From assembly GCF_019976975.1 (NCBI RefSeq), contig NZ_AP024630.1:4588001-4652000 (forward strand): 64,000 nucleotides of DNA, in the 5' to 3' direction. This document shows positions 16,067 to 26,021 of the stretch, piece by piece. Below the pieces are notes generated by a model that worked only from the letters and a program-made list of their open reading frames with translations, ran no database searches and was not told where the DNA came from. The stretch's first letter is position 1; each line of letters begins with the position of its first letter. The stretch comes from Arthrobacter sp. NtRootA1 (lineage in GTDB: Bacteria; Actinomycetota; Actinomycetes; Actinomycetales; Micrococcaceae). Made by a program: the position numbers and the translations under genes.

Positions 16067-18724
16067 TTACTTCTTCCGAACCAGTAGGCCTGTGCCCACG
16101 GACGGGCCGCCGTCGGGACCTGTCAGTGACTCGAGTCCGTCAATGGTGAGTTCATCAAGGTCGGCCGCAGTATCGACCAAAACGGTGTCGCCATCGGTGA
16201 TCGTTCCGGCAAGGATTTCCTTGGCCAAGCGATCGCCGATCTCGCGCTGGACAAGGCGCCGCAGGGGTCGTGCACCGTACGCGGAGTCATAGCCGGACAT
16301 CGCGAGCCAGGCGCGGGCTCCGTCGGTCACCTCGAGGGTCAGGCGGCGGTCCCGCAGTCGCTTGGTGAGTTCGGCAACGTGGAGCTCCACAATCCGGGCA
16401 AGCTCGTCCACGGACAGGGGGTCGAACAGAACGATCTCATCCAAACGGTTCAGGAACTCCGGCTTGAACGAGGCCTGCACCACCGCCATGACGGCATCAC
16501 GCTTGGCTTTGTCATCCAGGGACGGGTCCACCAGGAACTGGCTTCCGGAGTTGGACGTCAGCACCAGGATCGTATTGCGGAAGTCCACCGTCCGCCCTTG
16601 ACCGTCTGTGAGGCGGCCATCGTCCAGGACCTGCAGGAGGATGTCGAACACCTCTGGATGGGCCTTTTCCACCTCGTCGAGAAGCACAACAGAGTACGGG
16701 CGACGACGAACGGCTTCCGTCAGCTGGCCGCCTTCCTCGTAGCCGACATATCCCGGAGGGGCACCGACCAAGCGCGCTACAGAGTGCTTCTCTCCATACT
16801 CGGACATATCGATCCGGATCATGGCGCGTTCATCGTCAAAGAGGAAGTCGGCCAGGGCCTTTGCCAGCTCGGTCTTGCCGACGCCGGTTGGACCCAGGAA
16901 CAGGAACGAACCCGTGGGGCGATTGGGGTCGCTAATGCCCGCCCGGGCACGGCGGACGGCGTCCGAAACTGCCTGCACGGCCTTGGTTTGGCCGATCAGG
17001 CGCTTGCCGAGTTCTTCTTCCATGTGCAGCAGCTTTTGGGATTCACCCTGCAGCATGCGCCCAGCGGGGATGCCGGTCCACGCGGAGATGACCTCGGCAA
17101 TATCGTCTGCGGTCACATCTTCCGCAACCATGAGGTCCGGTTTTGCATCGCCCCGGGCGGACTCCTCTTCGGCAGCCGCATTGAGCTCACGTTCAAGGGC
17201 AGGCAGCTCGCCATAAAGTATCCGCGAGGCCGACTCAAGGTCGCCTTCGCGCTGGTACTTTTCGGCGGCAGATCGCAGCTCGTCGATCTTCGCTTTGAGG
17301 TCACCGACCCGGTTGAGTCCGGCTTTCTCGGCTTCCCAACGGGCGTTCAGGGCCCTGAGTGCTTCCTTCTTGTCCGCCATGTCCGCGCGGAGGGCAGCCA
17401 GCCGCTCAACGGAAGCAGGATCGGTCTCGCCCTGAAGGGCCAGTTCTTCCATGGTCAAGCGGTCGACGGAACGGCGGAGCTGATCGATCTCCTCCGGCGC
17501 TGAGTCAATCTCCATGCGAAGCCGGGATGCGGCCTCATCCACGAGGTCGATCGCTTTGTCCGGAAGCTGACGGCCAGAGATGTAGCGGTTGGACAGGGTT
17601 GCTGCTGCGACCAAGGCGGAGTCGGCGATAGCCACCTTGTGGTGGGCCTCGTACCGTTCCTTCAGCCCACGCAGAATGCCGATGGTGTCCTCGACGCTGG
17701 GCTCGCCCACGTAGACCTGCTGGAAACGGCGCTCCAAGGCAGGGTCCTTCTCGATGTTTTCGCGGTACTCGTCCAGCGTGGTGGCACCAATGAGGCGCAG
17801 CTCGCCACGGGCCAGCATCGGCTTAAGCATGTTGCCCGCATCCATTGCACTGTCACCCGTTGCACCAGCGCCAACAACCGTGTGGATTTCATCAATGAAC
17901 GTGACGATCTGGCCATTGGAGTTCTTGATCTCCTCAAGAACTGCCTTGAGCCGTTCCTCGAATTCGCCGCGGTATTTGGCACCAGCAACCATGGAGGCCA
18001 TATCCAAGGCAATGAGGGTCTTGCCACGGAGGCTCTCCGGGACGTCGCCCGCAACCATGCGTTGGGCGAGGCCTTCAACGACGGCGGTTTTGCCAACGCC
18101 AGGCTCACCAATGAGCACAGGATTGTTCTTGGTGCGCCGGCTCAGGACCTGAACCACGCGTCGGATCTCGCTGTCGCGCCCGATCACCGGATCCAGCTTC
18201 CCTGAACGGGCGATAGCAGTAAGGTCCGTGCCGAACTTCTCCAAGGCCTGGAACGTATTTTCGGGATCCGGCGAGTTGACCTTACGGTCGCCCCGGACAC
18301 CCGGCAAGGCGGCGAGGAGCGCTTCATGGGAGGCGCCGGCGTCGCGCATTAACTTTCCGACGGCGTCACTGCCGGCGGAGAGCCCCAGCAAAAGGTGCTC
18401 GGTGGAGACGAAGGAGTCACCGAGTTTGTCGGCCTCATTTTGGGCAGCCTGGATGGCCTGCATGGACTGCCGGGAGAGCTGGGCTTGCTGGACCGAGCTT
18501 CCGGACGAGGACGGCAGCGCCTTGATGGCCGAACTGGCCTGAACACTGACGGCATCCGGATCAGCACCTGTGGCGCGCAGGAGAGCAACAGCAACTCCCT
18601 CGCGCTGATCCATGAGCGCCTTCAGCAGGTGCGCCGGCTCCAGCTGCGGGTTCCCCGCAGTGGAGGCATTCATGGCGGCCGCAGAAAGGGCCTCCTGGCT
18701 TTTGGTAGTGAATTTGACGTCCAA
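16067..18724 (-). CDS. clpB: ATP-dependent disaggregase ClpB
   Basis: 885 aa from TTG 18724 ([13 protein letters not shown] in print), chosen because AAAGGGAG lies 6 nt upstream and this is where the Clp_N domain begins; ATG 18811 would add an unconserved 29-residue head across the promoter. ClpB unfolds aggregated protein with DnaK. Two Clp_N repeats, AAA1 with GEPGVGKTA and DEIH, the coiled-coil M domain (about 405-525), and AAA2 with [14 protein letters not shown] and LLDEVEKAH are all present. A HAIR-like inverted repeat overlaps the promoter, so HspR heat-shock control is expected. It lies alone, away from dnaK in this window. Confidence 0.96.
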   Translation of the reverse strand: MDVKFTTKSQEALSAAAMNASTAGNPQLEPAHLLKALMDQREGVAVALLRATGADPDAVSVQASSAIKALPSSSGSSVQQAQLSRQSMQAIQAAQNEADKLGDSFVSTEHLLLGLSAGSDAVGKLMRDAGASHEALLAALPGVRGDRKVNSPDPENTFQALEKFGTDLTAIARSGKLDPVIGRDSEIRRVVQVLSRRTKNNPVLIGEPGVGKTAVVEGLAQRMVAGDVPESLRGKTLIALDMASMVAGAKYRGEFEERLKAVLEEIKNSNGQIVTFIDEIHTVVGAGATGDSAMDAGNMLKPMLARGELRLIGATTLDEYRENIEKDPALERRFQQVYVGEPSVEDTIGILRGLKERYEAHHKVAIADSALVAAATLSNRYISGRQLPDKAIDLVDEAASRLRMEIDSAPEEIDQLRRSVDRLTMEELALQGETDPASVERLAALRADMADKKEALRALNARWEAEKAGLNRVGDLKAKIDELRSAAEKYQREGDLESASRILYGELPALERELNAAAEEESARGDAKPDLMVAEDVTADDIAEVISAWTGIPAGRMLQGESQKLLHMEEELGKRLIGQTKAVQAVSDAVRRARAGISDPNRPTGSFLFLGPTGVGKTELAKALADFLFDDERAMIRIDMSEYGEKHSVARLVGAPPGYVGYEEGGQLTEAVRRRPYSVVLLDEVEKAHPEVFDILLQVLDDGRLTDGQGRTVDFRNTILVLTSNSGSQFLVDPSLDDKAKRDAVMAVVQASFKPEFLNRLDEIVLFDPLSVDELARIVELHVAELTKRLRDRRLTLEVTDGARAWLAMSGYDSAYGARPLRRLVQREIGDRLAKEILAGTITDGDTVLVDTAADLDELTIDGLESLTGPDGGPSVGTGLLVRKK

Positions 18725-18760
18725 AGAGAGCTCCCTTTCTGGAGTGAGACCAATACTTTC

Positions 18761-18787
18761 AAAGTTGAGTCTACTACGCTCAACTTT
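18761..18787 (-). promoter_or_regulatory. clpB: HAIR-like HspR operator upstream of clpB
   Basis: AAAGTTGAG (18761-18769) and CTCAACTTT (18779-18787) form a perfect 9-bp inverted repeat with a 9-bp spacer. The core GTTGAGT-N7-GCTCAAC matches the HspR element CTTGAGT-N7-ACTCAAG closely. It sits 36 bp before the clpB start. Confidence 0.8.
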
Positions 18788-18899
18788 GCTTTGTGGTCCA
18801 CTGCTTTCCATGTTTGCCCACGGCGAAACCTCTGTCCAGACAAAACCACAGCTATGTTAATAACAGGGGGCCAGAAGCCCTCACCCGTAGGCTGAGGCC

Positions 18900-19517
18900 A
18901 TGGAATCAATCTCCACTGTGGAACAACTGGAACAATTGATCGGTCTACCCTTGGACCGCGTGCGCCGAAAAGTGCGCACCTCACTGAGCGATTTCGACCG
19001 GCAGTGGCTGGCCGCCAGTCCTTTCTGCGTCATCTCGACGGCGGATGCCCAAGGCCGGGTGGACGCGTCACCAAAGGGCGACCCTGCAGGATTCATCGAG
19101 GTCCTGGATGACTCCACTATTGCCATCCCGGAGCGCCCAGGAAACAAGCTCGCCTTCGGCTTTCGCAACATCCTGGAAAACCCGAACGTCGGGATTTTGT
19201 CCGTGGTTCCTGGACGCACGGACACGCTGCGAATCAACGGAACGGCACGCATCGTCAGCGACGCCGACTTCTTCGAGAAGATGACGGTCAAAGGCCACCG
19301 GCCGCGCGCCGCCGTCGTGGTCTCCGTGGAAGAAGTATTCACGCACTGCGGCAAAGCGTTCATGCGCAGCGGCTTGTGGGAACCGTCAACCTGGGACTCG
19401 GAGGGCTTGCCGAGCATCGCGATGCTCTCCAAAACCTATGTCCAGCCCGAGGCTCCCCTGGAGGACCTTGAAACCTACTACGGGCCCGGCTACGCGGAGC
19501 GTCTTTACCGGGAGTAG
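18900..19517 (+). CDS. PPOX-class FMN-binding flavoprotein (MSMEG_1061-like)
   Basis: 205 aa. TAGGCT at 18888-18893 stands 6 nt before the ATG, with no ribosome site, so a leaderless message is likely. The split-barrel flavin fold is shown by SPFCVISTADAQGRVDASPKGDP, a strand LAFGFRNILENPNVGI, and the C-terminal RINGTARIV and HCGKAFMRS motifs. Members of this group are pyridoxamine-phosphate-oxidase-like, often 5-deazaflavin or FMN reductases of unknown substrate. Divergent from clpB; no operon partner. Confidence 0.85.
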   Translation: MESISTVEQLEQLIGLPLDRVRRKVRTSLSDFDRQWLAASPFCVISTADAQGRVDASPKGDPAGFIEVLDDSTIAIPERPGNKLAFGFRNILENPNVGILSVVPGRTDTLRINGTARIVSDADFFEKMTVKGHRPRAAVVVSVEEVFTHCGKAFMRSGLWEPSTWDSEGLPSIAMLSKTYVQPEAPLEDLETYYGPGYAERLYRE

Positions 19518-19520
19518 GTC

Positions 19521-20600
19521 CTAGGCGGGATAGATCGAAACCAGCGCGGACTTCACGACGAACCGCACGTTCATGCCGGGCACCAGACCGAGATCGGCAG
19601 AGGCCGCAGGAGTGATATCGGCTGACAACGTGCCGCGCTCCCCCGTACCCGACCCGGCCGCCCTGACGCGGATCTGGTCGCCGTGCGGCTCCAGATCCCT
19701 GATGGTTACGGGAAACGAGTTGCGCGGGCTTCCGTGGACGTCGCCAAGGAAAACGGAAACGGCCGACGGCGGAAAGGCCGCCACGCCTTCCTGGCCGGGA
19801 GCAGGTGACCACCCCGGATCGTGCTGTCCGGCGAAAAACTGGCCATCCGGCGTCGTGATTCCCTGCTCTGTGATCATTCCGCTGACGAGGTTGAGCCCCG
19901 CAAGTCCGGCTGCAAAGTGGCTTCGAGGGCGTTCGAGAACTTGGCGGGTTGGGCCCTCCTCGGAAATGCGCCCGTTCTCTACGACGACGACGCGATCGGC
20001 GAGCATGTAGGCGTCCAGGACGTCGTGGGTAACGATGATGGCGCTGCGTCCGGCCAATACCCGTTTGAGGACGCGGCGCAGCAGCGGCGCCGCGTGGATA
20101 TCCAAGGCTGACATTGGCTCATCGAGGAGCAGCAACTCGGGCTCGGCGGCGAGCGCGCGGGCTACGGCCACGCGTTGCGCTTGACCACCGGACAGCTCTG
20201 CCGGCTTACGGGATTCGAGGTGAAGGGCCCCCACCTCTGTCAGCCACAGCCGCGCGGTTTCGCGGGCTGCAGCCTTCGATGCGCCCTTGCTGCGCGGCCC
20301 AAAGGCGACATTTTCCAGCACGCTCAGGTGCGGAAACAGTAACGCCTCCTGGGCGAGCAGCGCAGTGCCGCGCAGGTGCGGGGCACTCCACCGGTGGTTG
20401 CCGCCGTCGAGGTCAAAAAGCTGCCTGCCGCCAATTTGTGCACGTCCCGAATCCGGCCGCAGCAGACCCGAAATCACGCCAAGAAGCGTTGATTTTCCGG
20501 CGCCATTTGGCCCCAGAACCGCCACGGTTTCCGAAGGACCAAGGCTCAGGGACATGTCGAAATCCCTGGCATCAAGGCGTGTCCGCACCTCAAAACTCAC
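19521..20600 (-). CDS. modC: Molybdate ABC transporter ATP-binding protein
   Basis: 359 aa. The GTG at 20600 (first residues [13 protein letters not shown]) overlaps the modB stop by 4 bp, which fixes the start; a longer open frame runs on through modB but is an artefact. Walker A is [12 protein letters not shown], the ABC signature [14 protein letters not shown], and Walker [13 protein letters not shown]. The C-terminal part (about 280-359) is a TOBE/Mop-like domain that binds oxyanions, as in ModC. It energises molybdate import by the ModB channel with ModA as binding protein. It is the last gene of the operon and converges on the PPOX gene 4 bp away. Confidence 0.93.
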   Translation of the reverse strand: MSFEVRTRLDARDFDMSLSLGPSETVAVLGPNGAGKSTLLGVISGLLRPDSGRAQIGGRQLFDLDGGNHRWSAPHLRGTALLAQEALLFPHLSVLENVAFGPRSKGASKAAARETARLWLTEVGALHLESRKPAELSGGQAQRVAVARALAAEPELLLLDEPMSALDIHAAPLLRRVLKRVLAGRSAIIVTHDVLDAYMLADRVVVVENGRISEEGPTRQVLERPRSHFAAGLAGLNLVSGMITEQGITTPDGQFFAGQHDPGWSPAPGQEGVAAFPPSAVSVFLGDVHGSPRNSFPVTIRDLEPHGDQIRVRAAGSGTGERGTLSADITPAASADLGLVPGMNVRFVVKSALVSIYPA

Positions 20601-21415
20601 GGTTGAACCTCCACCCGGGCGCCAGCATTGCGACGACCATAGCTGAGTCCTACAACCGCCACTGCGACTGCCACGAGGACCAGCGACAATGCGACGGCGG
20701 CATCGGCGTCGGTCTCGCGTTGCAGGTAAATTTCCAGCGGAAGGGTTCGGGTTACGCCTTCCAAACTGCCGGCGAACGTCAGCGTAGCGCCAAACTCGCC
20801 CAGGCTCCGGGCGAACGACAACACCGCTCCGGAAGCCAATCCCGGCAAGACGAGCGGCACGGTCACGCGGCGCAGGACGGTTGTGGGACGCGCGCCCAGG
20901 GTTGCGGCGACCAACTCGTAGCGATTCCCTGCTGTTCGCAGCGCCCCTTCGAGGCTGACCACCAGAAACGGCAAAGCCACGAAGGTTTGGGCGAGGACAA
21001 CGGCGGTGGTGGAAAAAGCGATCTGGATACCGGCAACTTCCAGCGACTTCCCCAGCAGGCCTTGGCGGCCGAACGTGTACAAGAGGGCTATACCTCCGAC
21101 GACGGGCGGCAGCACGAGCGGCAACAGGACGAACGCCCTGAGCAACCGTTGGCCAGGGAAGGGGCTGCGAGCAAGAACCAACGCCAGCGGAATGCCTAGG
21201 ATGATGCACAACGCCGTGCTCGCAGCAGACGTGCGGAGACTCAGCCCGAGCGCTGTGACTGAGGATTCCGACGTGATCAGTGGAATGAACTGCGGCCAGT
21301 TGACCTTGGCCACCATCGCAACCAGCGGCAGCAGGACAAAAAGTGCCCCGGCTGCTGCGATGGCGTAAATCCATGGTGGAACGCCGGTATAGCCGGTGCC
21401 ACTGCGACTGTTCAT
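20597..21415 (-). CDS. modB: Molybdate ABC transporter permease
   Basis: 272 aa from ATG 21415. Around six membrane segments are predicted. The coupling-loop signature of permeases is present as [29 protein letters not shown] (here [11 protein letters not shown] then [10 protein letters not shown]). ModB forms the membrane channel that works with ModA and ModC. Its stop overlaps the modC start, and 19 bp separate it from modA. Everything about length and layout is normal for the family. Confidence 0.94.
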   Translation of the reverse strand: MNSRSGTGYTGVPPWIYAIAAAGALFVLLPLVAMVAKVNWPQFIPLITSESSVTALGLSLRTSAASTALCIILGIPLALVLARSPFPGQRLLRAFVLLPLVLPPVVGGIALLYTFGRQGLLGKSLEVAGIQIAFSTTAVVLAQTFVALPFLVVSLEGALRTAGNRYELVAATLGARPTTVLRRVTVPLVLPGLASGAVLSFARSLGEFGATLTFAGSLEGVTRTLPLEIYLQRETDADAAVALSLVLVAVAVAVVGLSYGRRNAGARVEVQP

Positions 21416-21434
21416 GAAGTCCTTACCGGGATCC

Positions 21435-22259
21435 CTACGGGGTGCCGAATCCGGCGTCGTTCAGCACCTTCTTGCCCTCGCTGCTGGTAACCATGCCGAT
21501 GAATGCCTGGGCGAGTTCCTTGTTCTTGCTCGCGCCAACTGTAGCAATCGGGTAGGTGTTCACGGCTTTGTCCGACTCCGGGAAAGGGACGCCCTTGACC
21601 TTGTCGCCTGCGTTGCTGATGTCTGTGACGTAGACAAGGCCCGCGTCGGCCTCCTGCGAGGTGACCTTGCCGAGCACGTCGGTTACCGACGACTCTTCAC
21701 TGACCGGTTTCAGCGTGGTTCCGGTCGCCGTCTCAATGGTTTCGGCGGCAGACCCGCACGGAACCTGCGGCGCGCAGACCACAACTTTTACACCCGGCTT
21801 GCCGAGGTCGGCAAAGGAAGCGATCGACGCCGGATTGCCGGGCGGGACGGCGATCTCCAGGACGTTGGTGGCAAAGTTGGTTGCATTGCCGTCGACCAAT
21901 TTTGCATCCGAAAGCCTGGTCATGTTCTTGGTGTCGGCGGATGCGAAGACGTCCGCCGGTGCACCCTGCGTAATCTGCGTGACCAGGTCAGAGGAACCGG
22001 CGAAGTTCAGTTTAACTTTGGTGCCCGGGTTCTTCGCTTCAAAGTCGCTGGCCAGCTTGGTGAACGTTGCCTTCAACGAGGCCGCAGCAAAGACGGTGAT
22101 CTCCCTGGTCAAGGTTCGTGTGGAACTGGCTGTGCCGCTTGATGCCGCCGTGCCGCTTGATGCTGCCGTGCCGGGGGCTCCCGAGGCGCAGCCCACGAGG
22201 CTGGCGGCGAGGGTGCCGGCCGCGAGGAAAGTCCCGACGTTCTTGCGGGTGATGCTCAT
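21435..22259 (-). CDS. modA: Molybdate-binding lipoprotein
   Basis: 274 aa from ATG 22259. A signal peptide with lipobox SLVGC anchors the protein to the outer face of the membrane. After an Ala/Ser/Gly linker with a [12 protein letters not shown] repeat, the solute-binding fold starts with the ModA signature [11 protein letters not shown] and shows [22 protein letters not shown] and [10 protein letters not shown]. It captures molybdate (and probably tungstate) for the ModBC importer. Its start overlaps the stop of the HTH-TOBE regulator gene by 4 bp. Confidence 0.94.
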   Translation of the reverse strand: MSITRKNVGTFLAAGTLAASLVGCASGAPGTAASSGTAASSGTASSTRTLTREITVFAAASLKATFTKLASDFEAKNPGTKVKLNFAGSSDLVTQITQGAPADVFASADTKNMTRLSDAKLVDGNATNFATNVLEIAVPPGNPASIASFADLGKPGVKVVVCAPQVPCGSAAETIETATGTTLKPVSEESSVTDVLGKVTSQEADAGLVYVTDISNAGDKVKGVPFPESDKAVNTYPIATVGASKNKELAQAFIGMVTSSEGKKVLNDAGFGTP

Positions 22260-22666
22260 ACGATGCTCTTTCCTGGGGGTGTTTCGATGATGACGGTGGT
22301 GGCCTTGACCACGGCCGTAGCGACTGAGCCGAGCTCGAGCCCGAGTTCACGGACGGCTTCGCTGCTCATCAGGGAAACGACGCGGAACGGTCCGCACTGA
22401 AGCTCTACCTGGGCCATGACTTTGTCCGCCGTGATACCCGCAACGAGGCCCACAAAACGATTGCGGGCCGAACTTCCAGACCGGGCAAGGTCATCGGGGA
22501 GGTGCGACTGGTCGCGTGCAAGCTTGGCGAGTTCCAGCCCATCCACAGCTAGCCTGCCCGATGCGTCCCTTTGGGCGGTCAGGGTCCCGTTCTCCGCCCA
22601 GCGCCTCACTGTGTCATCGCTGACTCCCAAAAAGCGGGCAGCCTCGGAAATTCGTATTTGCGGCAT
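22256..22666 (-). CDS. HTH-TOBE molybdate-responsive regulator
   Basis: 136 aa, first gene of the mod operon. Residues 4-50 form an excisionase/MerR-like winged helix (RISEAARFLGVSDDTVRRWAENG). Residues about 65-130 are a single Mop/TOBE domain (RNRFVGLVAGITADKVMAQVELQCGPFRVVSLMSSEAV), which binds molybdate. This architecture differs from the classic ModE (LysR-type HTH plus di-Mop) but is common in actinobacterial mod operons. It probably represses the operon when molybdate is bound. A candidate operator lies just upstream at 22680-22695. Confidence 0.88.
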   Translation of the reverse strand: MPQIRISEAARFLGVSDDTVRRWAENGTLTAQRDASGRLAVDGLELAKLARDQSHLPDDLARSGSSARNRFVGLVAGITADKVMAQVELQCGPFRVVSLMSSEAVRELGLELGSVATAVVKATTVIIETPPGKSIV

Positions 22667-22679
22667 GAGATGAGTCTAG

Positions 22680-22695
22680 ATCCGTAGATGCGGAT
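22680..22695 (-). promoter_or_regulatory. Candidate operator of the mod operon
   Basis: ATCCG-N6-CGGAT (22680-22695) is a perfect 5-bp inverted repeat 14 bp before the regulator start. It is the only clear dyad in the short upstream region and a fair site for the HTH-TOBE protein. Confidence 0.45.
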
Positions 22696-22853
22696 TAGGA
22701 GTCGTGATTTCACCGCAAACGAAAATATTACTGCCCCTTGGCGAACCCCGTGAGGTGAAGCGAAAGCGTTCCGTAAGCATTACCCATAGCCCGCCGGGGG
22801 CCGCAGCCGTACTCTGTTCTAGGGAGAGAGTCTCAGACGCGAAGGAGCGTCCC

Positions 22854-24188
22854 ATGGAATGGATTCGTCCGGACAACCCGGATTATGACGAAGCCCGTAA
22901 GCTCTTCAACGCGATGATCGACCGCAGACCGGCCGTTATTGCAAAGTGTTCAGATCCCGCCGAAGTGGCCGAAGCGCTCAGCTATGCACGGACCCACAAT
23001 CTGGATGTCGCCGTGCGTTCCGGCGGGCATTCGGTGGCTGGCATGTCTACGAACGACGACGGATTGGTAGTGGACGTCCGTCCCATGAAATCCATCAGCG
23101 TTGACCCCGAGGCCAAGACTGCCACGGTGGGCGCGGGAGTGACGTGGAGCGAGTTCGACCGCGCCACGCAGCAGCATGGGCTCGCAGTCACGGGTGGCCG
23201 CGCATCCACCACGGGCGTTTCCGGTTTCACCTTGGGCGGTGGCTCGGGGTGGCTTGAGCGCTCCTACGGTTTCGCGTGCGACAACCTGCTCTCCGTCGAC
23301 CTGGTGACTGCGTCCGGCGAACGTGTCACTGCCAATGCGGGCGAGAATTCGGAATTGTTCTGGGCACTCCACGGCGGAGGCGGCAATTTCGGCGTGGCGA
23401 CCTCGCTCACCTTCCAACTCCACGACCTCGGCCCTACAGTCATGGCCGGGCTCATGCTGTTCCCCGGCGAGGAAGCCACGGGCCTGTCCCGCGCCTTCCG
23501 GGGATTGGCACTTGAGGTTCCCGACGCCGTCGGGACAGCCCTCGTGTACCTCACCGCCCCGCCGGAAGAGTTCGTGCCGGAGGACATGGTGGGCAAACTC
23601 GCCGTCGGAATGGCCTACCTGTATGCAGGCGATCTTGAGGCCGGAGAACAGCATGCGAAACCATTCCGGGAACTCGGGCCAACAGTAGACCTCGTCTCGC
23701 CCATGCAGTACGCCGATTTCCAGTGCATGATCGATGACCCTCCTGACCATTACAACTATTGGAGCGCCGACTATCACAACGAACTCAACGACGATGCCCT
23801 GGATCTCTTCGTAGCCTCCGCGCACCGGCTGCCAGGTGCGCACTCACAGCAGCTCATTGCACGCTGGGGAGGAGCAGTGAGCGGACCGGCGGCTGCGAAC
23901 ACCCCACTGCAACACCGTGGCGCCGCTTGGGTCAGCCACCCCTTTGGCTTGTCCGAGACCCGTGAGGGCGGTCAGGAAGCCAAGGCCTGGGTCGAGCAGT
24001 TCCGCCAGGAAATCGCTCCGCACACCACGGGCGGAGTGTGGCTGAACTTCATCGGTGACGAAGGCCAGGACCGGATCATGGCGGCCTATGGAGAGCAGAA
24101 TTATCGACGGCTCTCCAAGGTCAAGGCCGCGTTCGATCCTGACAACGTGTTCCGCGGCAACCAGAACATCCTGCCGGCGGAGCGCTGA
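22854..24188 (+). CDS. FAD-linked oxidase, berberine-bridge-enzyme family
   Basis: 444 aa from ATG 22854, with GAAGGAG at 6-nt spacing; an in-frame ATG at 22704 lacks a ribosome site. The FAD-binding part holds VRSGGHSVAG, whose His is the usual covalent 8-alpha FAD link, and STTGVSGFTLGGGSGWL. The C-terminal BBE motif NYRRLSKVKAAFDPDNVF is intact. The usual second attachment Cys is not in the expected place, so single covalent linkage is likely. Substrates range from sugars to alkaloids; none can be assigned here. It diverges from the mod operon. Confidence 0.88.
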   Translation: MEWIRPDNPDYDEARKLFNAMIDRRPAVIAKCSDPAEVAEALSYARTHNLDVAVRSGGHSVAGMSTNDDGLVVDVRPMKSISVDPEAKTATVGAGVTWSEFDRATQQHGLAVTGGRASTTGVSGFTLGGGSGWLERSYGFACDNLLSVDLVTASGERVTANAGENSELFWALHGGGGNFGVATSLTFQLHDLGPTVMAGLMLFPGEEATGLSRAFRGLALEVPDAVGTALVYLTAPPEEFVPEDMVGKLAVGMAYLYAGDLEAGEQHAKPFRELGPTVDLVSPMQYADFQCMIDDPPDHYNYWSADYHNELNDDALDLFVASAHRLPGAHSQQLIARWGGAVSGPAAANTPLQHRGAAWVSHPFGLSETREGGQEAKAWVEQFRQEIAPHTTGGVWLNFIGDEGQDRIMAAYGEQNYRRLSKVKAAFDPDNVFRGNQNILPAER

Positions 24189-24199
24189 GTCCCCTACGC

Positions 24200-24297
24200 T
24201 CCTTCCCAGTTGCTGTGAACCACACAGGCAGTGAAGCCCGTGTTTCCGGGGCGGACGCTCGGCGGTAGCCGCTCCGATGACCGGTAACTGGGAAGGA
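24200..24297. repeat. Long intergenic palindrome (family C, copy 1)
   Basis: TCCTTCCCAGTT (24200-24211) is inverted as AACTGGGAAGGA (24286-24297), with about 74 bp between that carry further small dyads. The same arms recur at 29398-29512. It starts just after the FAD oxidase stop and precedes the DUF4031-HD gene. Confidence 0.85.
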
Positions 24298-24319
24298 TCG
24301 TTTGGCTTACACTTTGGCC

Positions 24320-25189
24320 ATGGCCGTATATGTCGATCCGCCCCTTTGGCCCGCCCACGGCACAGTGTTTTCGCATCTGGTATCGGACAAGTCCTTGGAC
24401 GAGCTCCACGCTTTCGCCGCGGCGGCCGGAGTTCCCGAAAGGGCGTTCGACGGCGACCACTACGACGTTCCTGAACGTCGCTACAACGACCTCGTCGCGG
24501 CTGGCGCCATTCCCGTGGAGGCAAGGGTGCTGGTGCGGAAACTCATCGCGAGCGGCCTTCGCATTCCAGCGCGCGAACGCAGCAAAGCCCTCACCGTTCC
24601 CTTGATGGAGCGCTGGAACAGCACCTACCCCGGGCACGAGGAACTGGGCTTGGAACTCCTGGAAAGGTGGGGGGACGCCAGCCGTAAGTACCACAGCCGG
24701 ACCCATTTGCTCGCCGTCCTCGAAGCCCTGGACATTTTGACGGAGCCGGCCCTCCCTGCCCGCACAGTCACACTCGCGGCCTGGTTCCACGACGCCGTCT
24801 ATGAAGGCGTCGCAGGGCAGGACGAGGAAGAGTCCGCGCTCCTTGCCGAGGACCGGCTGACTGCTGCGCGGCTTGCCCCGGAAGACGTCGCCGAGGTAGC
24901 CCGACTGGTTCGGCTCACATCCGAACATAATCCCAAACCCGACGACCATGCCGGAGCCCTCCTCTGCGACGCTGATCTCTCCGTCCTCGGGGGCGACGAA
25001 CAGGCTTACGCCCGTTACCTGGCCGCCGTCCGGGAAGACTACGTTCACGTCAGTGACGACGACTTCGCCAAGGGGCGTGCCGCCGTCGTGCGTCATCTGC
25101 TGTCACTTGACCCGCTCTTCCATGGCGAACGGGCCAAGGCGCTTTGGCTCGACGCGGCCCGCCGCAACCTCACGGCCGAACTCGCATGA
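24320..25189 (+). CDS. DUF4031-HD domain protein (predicted metal-dependent phosphohydrolase)
   Basis: 289 aa from ATG 24320. TACACT (24308-24313) is 6 nt before the start and no Shine-Dalgarno site is seen, so the message is probably leaderless. The N-terminal ~85 residues, opening MAVYVDPPLWPAHG, are a DUF4031 domain. The rest is an HD-superfamily hydrolase, with KYHSRTHLLAVLEAL, the HD pair in AAWFHDAVYEG, and LLCDADLSVLGG supplying the last Asp. HD enzymes cleave phosphate esters, often nucleotides; the substrate is unknown. ATGA overlap links it to the ComB-like gene, so the two probably act in the same route. Confidence 0.88.
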   Translation: MAVYVDPPLWPAHGTVFSHLVSDKSLDELHAFAAAAGVPERAFDGDHYDVPERRYNDLVAAGAIPVEARVLVRKLIASGLRIPARERSKALTVPLMERWNSTYPGHEELGLELLERWGDASRKYHSRTHLLAVLEALDILTEPALPARTVTLAAWFHDAVYEGVAGQDEEESALLAEDRLTAARLAPEDVAEVARLVRLTSEHNPKPDDHAGALLCDADLSVLGGDEQAYARYLAAVREDYVHVSDDDFAKGRAAVVRHLLSLDPLFHGERAKALWLDAARRNLTAELA

Positions 25190-25950
25190 GCGAAGCCGGA
25201 GCGCCCCAGCGGCAGTTGCCGTACTCGGTCCGGTTTGAATGGGGTCTCGACGGCGCCCGCGCCATAGTGCCTCGTGCGGACCTTGCGGTAGTGGTTGACG
25301 TTCTATCGTTCACGACGTGCGTGAGCGTCGCCGTGGATCGTGGGGCTGCCGTTTTTCCCTACCCGATGAGGGATGCTGCCGCGAGTGAGTTCGCCGCTCA
25401 TCGTCACGCTGCCTTGGCCGGGCCGCGTGGCGGGGAGGGGTTGAGTTTGTCTCCAGCGAGTTTGCGTCATGCGCCGCATCTTGAGCGGGTGGTCCTGCCC
25501 TCGCCCAACGGCTCGACGCTCAGCCATGAGCTCGCCGACTCGGCCCGGCAAGTAGTGGCTGTGTGCCTACGCAACGCCGCGGCGACCGCCGACTGGGTCC
25601 ATGCGAACCTGCCGGATGACGCCGTAATTGCTGTCATCGCCGCAGGTGAGAAGTGGACCAACGGTTCGTTGCGGCCAGCTTTGGAGGACGAGCTCGGAGC
25701 AGGAGCCTTCATCGCCGGACTAGCAGGATCGGGGCGCGGCAATTTCTCGCCGGAAGCCGGATCTGCGGCCGCGGCCTTCGACGCCGCCGAGCCCAAGCTG
25801 GCCTCGGTGCTGCGCGGCTGCTCCAGCGGGCGGGAACTGATCGATGGGGGCTTCGTTGAGGACGTGGCAATCGCCGCCGAGTTGGATGGCAGCACGATGG
25901 TCGCTTTGCTGACGGATGGGGCTTTTCAGGGCGTCCGTGCCACCGGTTAG
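25186..25950 (+). CDS. ComB-like 2-phosphosulfolactate phosphatase family protein
   Basis: 254 aa, start overlapping the HD gene as ATGA. Family motifs are visible: VVVDVLSFTTCVSVA, GPRGGEGLSLSPASL, LPSPNGSTLSHEL and AAGEKWTNGSLRPALEDE. In methanogens ComB removes phosphate from 2-phosphosulfolactate on the way to coenzyme M, a cofactor not expected in this organism. Actinobacterial members therefore probably dephosphorylate a different phospho-acid. Pairing with a DUF4031-HD phosphohydrolase is suggestive of a small house-cleaning or repair module. The stop codon lies inside the arm of a 13-bp palindrome. Confidence 0.82.
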   Translation: MSEAGAPQRQLPYSVRFEWGLDGARAIVPRADLAVVVDVLSFTTCVSVAVDRGAAVFPYPMRDAAASEFAAHRHAALAGPRGGEGLSLSPASLRHAPHLERVVLPSPNGSTLSHELADSARQVVAVCLRNAAATADWVHANLPDDAVIAVIAAGEKWTNGSLRPALEDELGAGAFIAGLAGSGRGNFSPEAGSAAAAFDAAEPKLASVLRGCSSGRELIDGGFVEDVAIAAELDGSTMVALLTDGAFQGVRATG

Positions 25951-26006
25951 ACGACTCGCTGCAGGCCAGACGGTAGGAATCGTCTGCCGGGCTGCGAGTC
26001 GTCTAA
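25947..26006. terminator. Bidirectional hairpin terminator between comB-like and yccF
   Basis: TTAGACGACTCGC (25947-25959) is perfectly inverted as GCGAGTCGTCTAA (25994-26006), with inner CAGACG/CGTCTG arms. It lies between converging genes and includes the comB-like stop codon. Confidence 0.85.
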
Positions 26007-26021
26007 ATGGAGCGGATCACC

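Noticed and set aside
16379-17503. Plus-strand open frame of 374 residues inside clpB
   Set aside because: Antisense shadow of ClpB; the minus strand has all ClpB motifs.
19521-21374. A single 617-residue open frame covering modC and the opposite frame of modB
   Set aside because: The first ~257 residues are out of frame with the clear ModB permease; ModC starts at GTG 20600, overlapping the modB stop by 4 bp.
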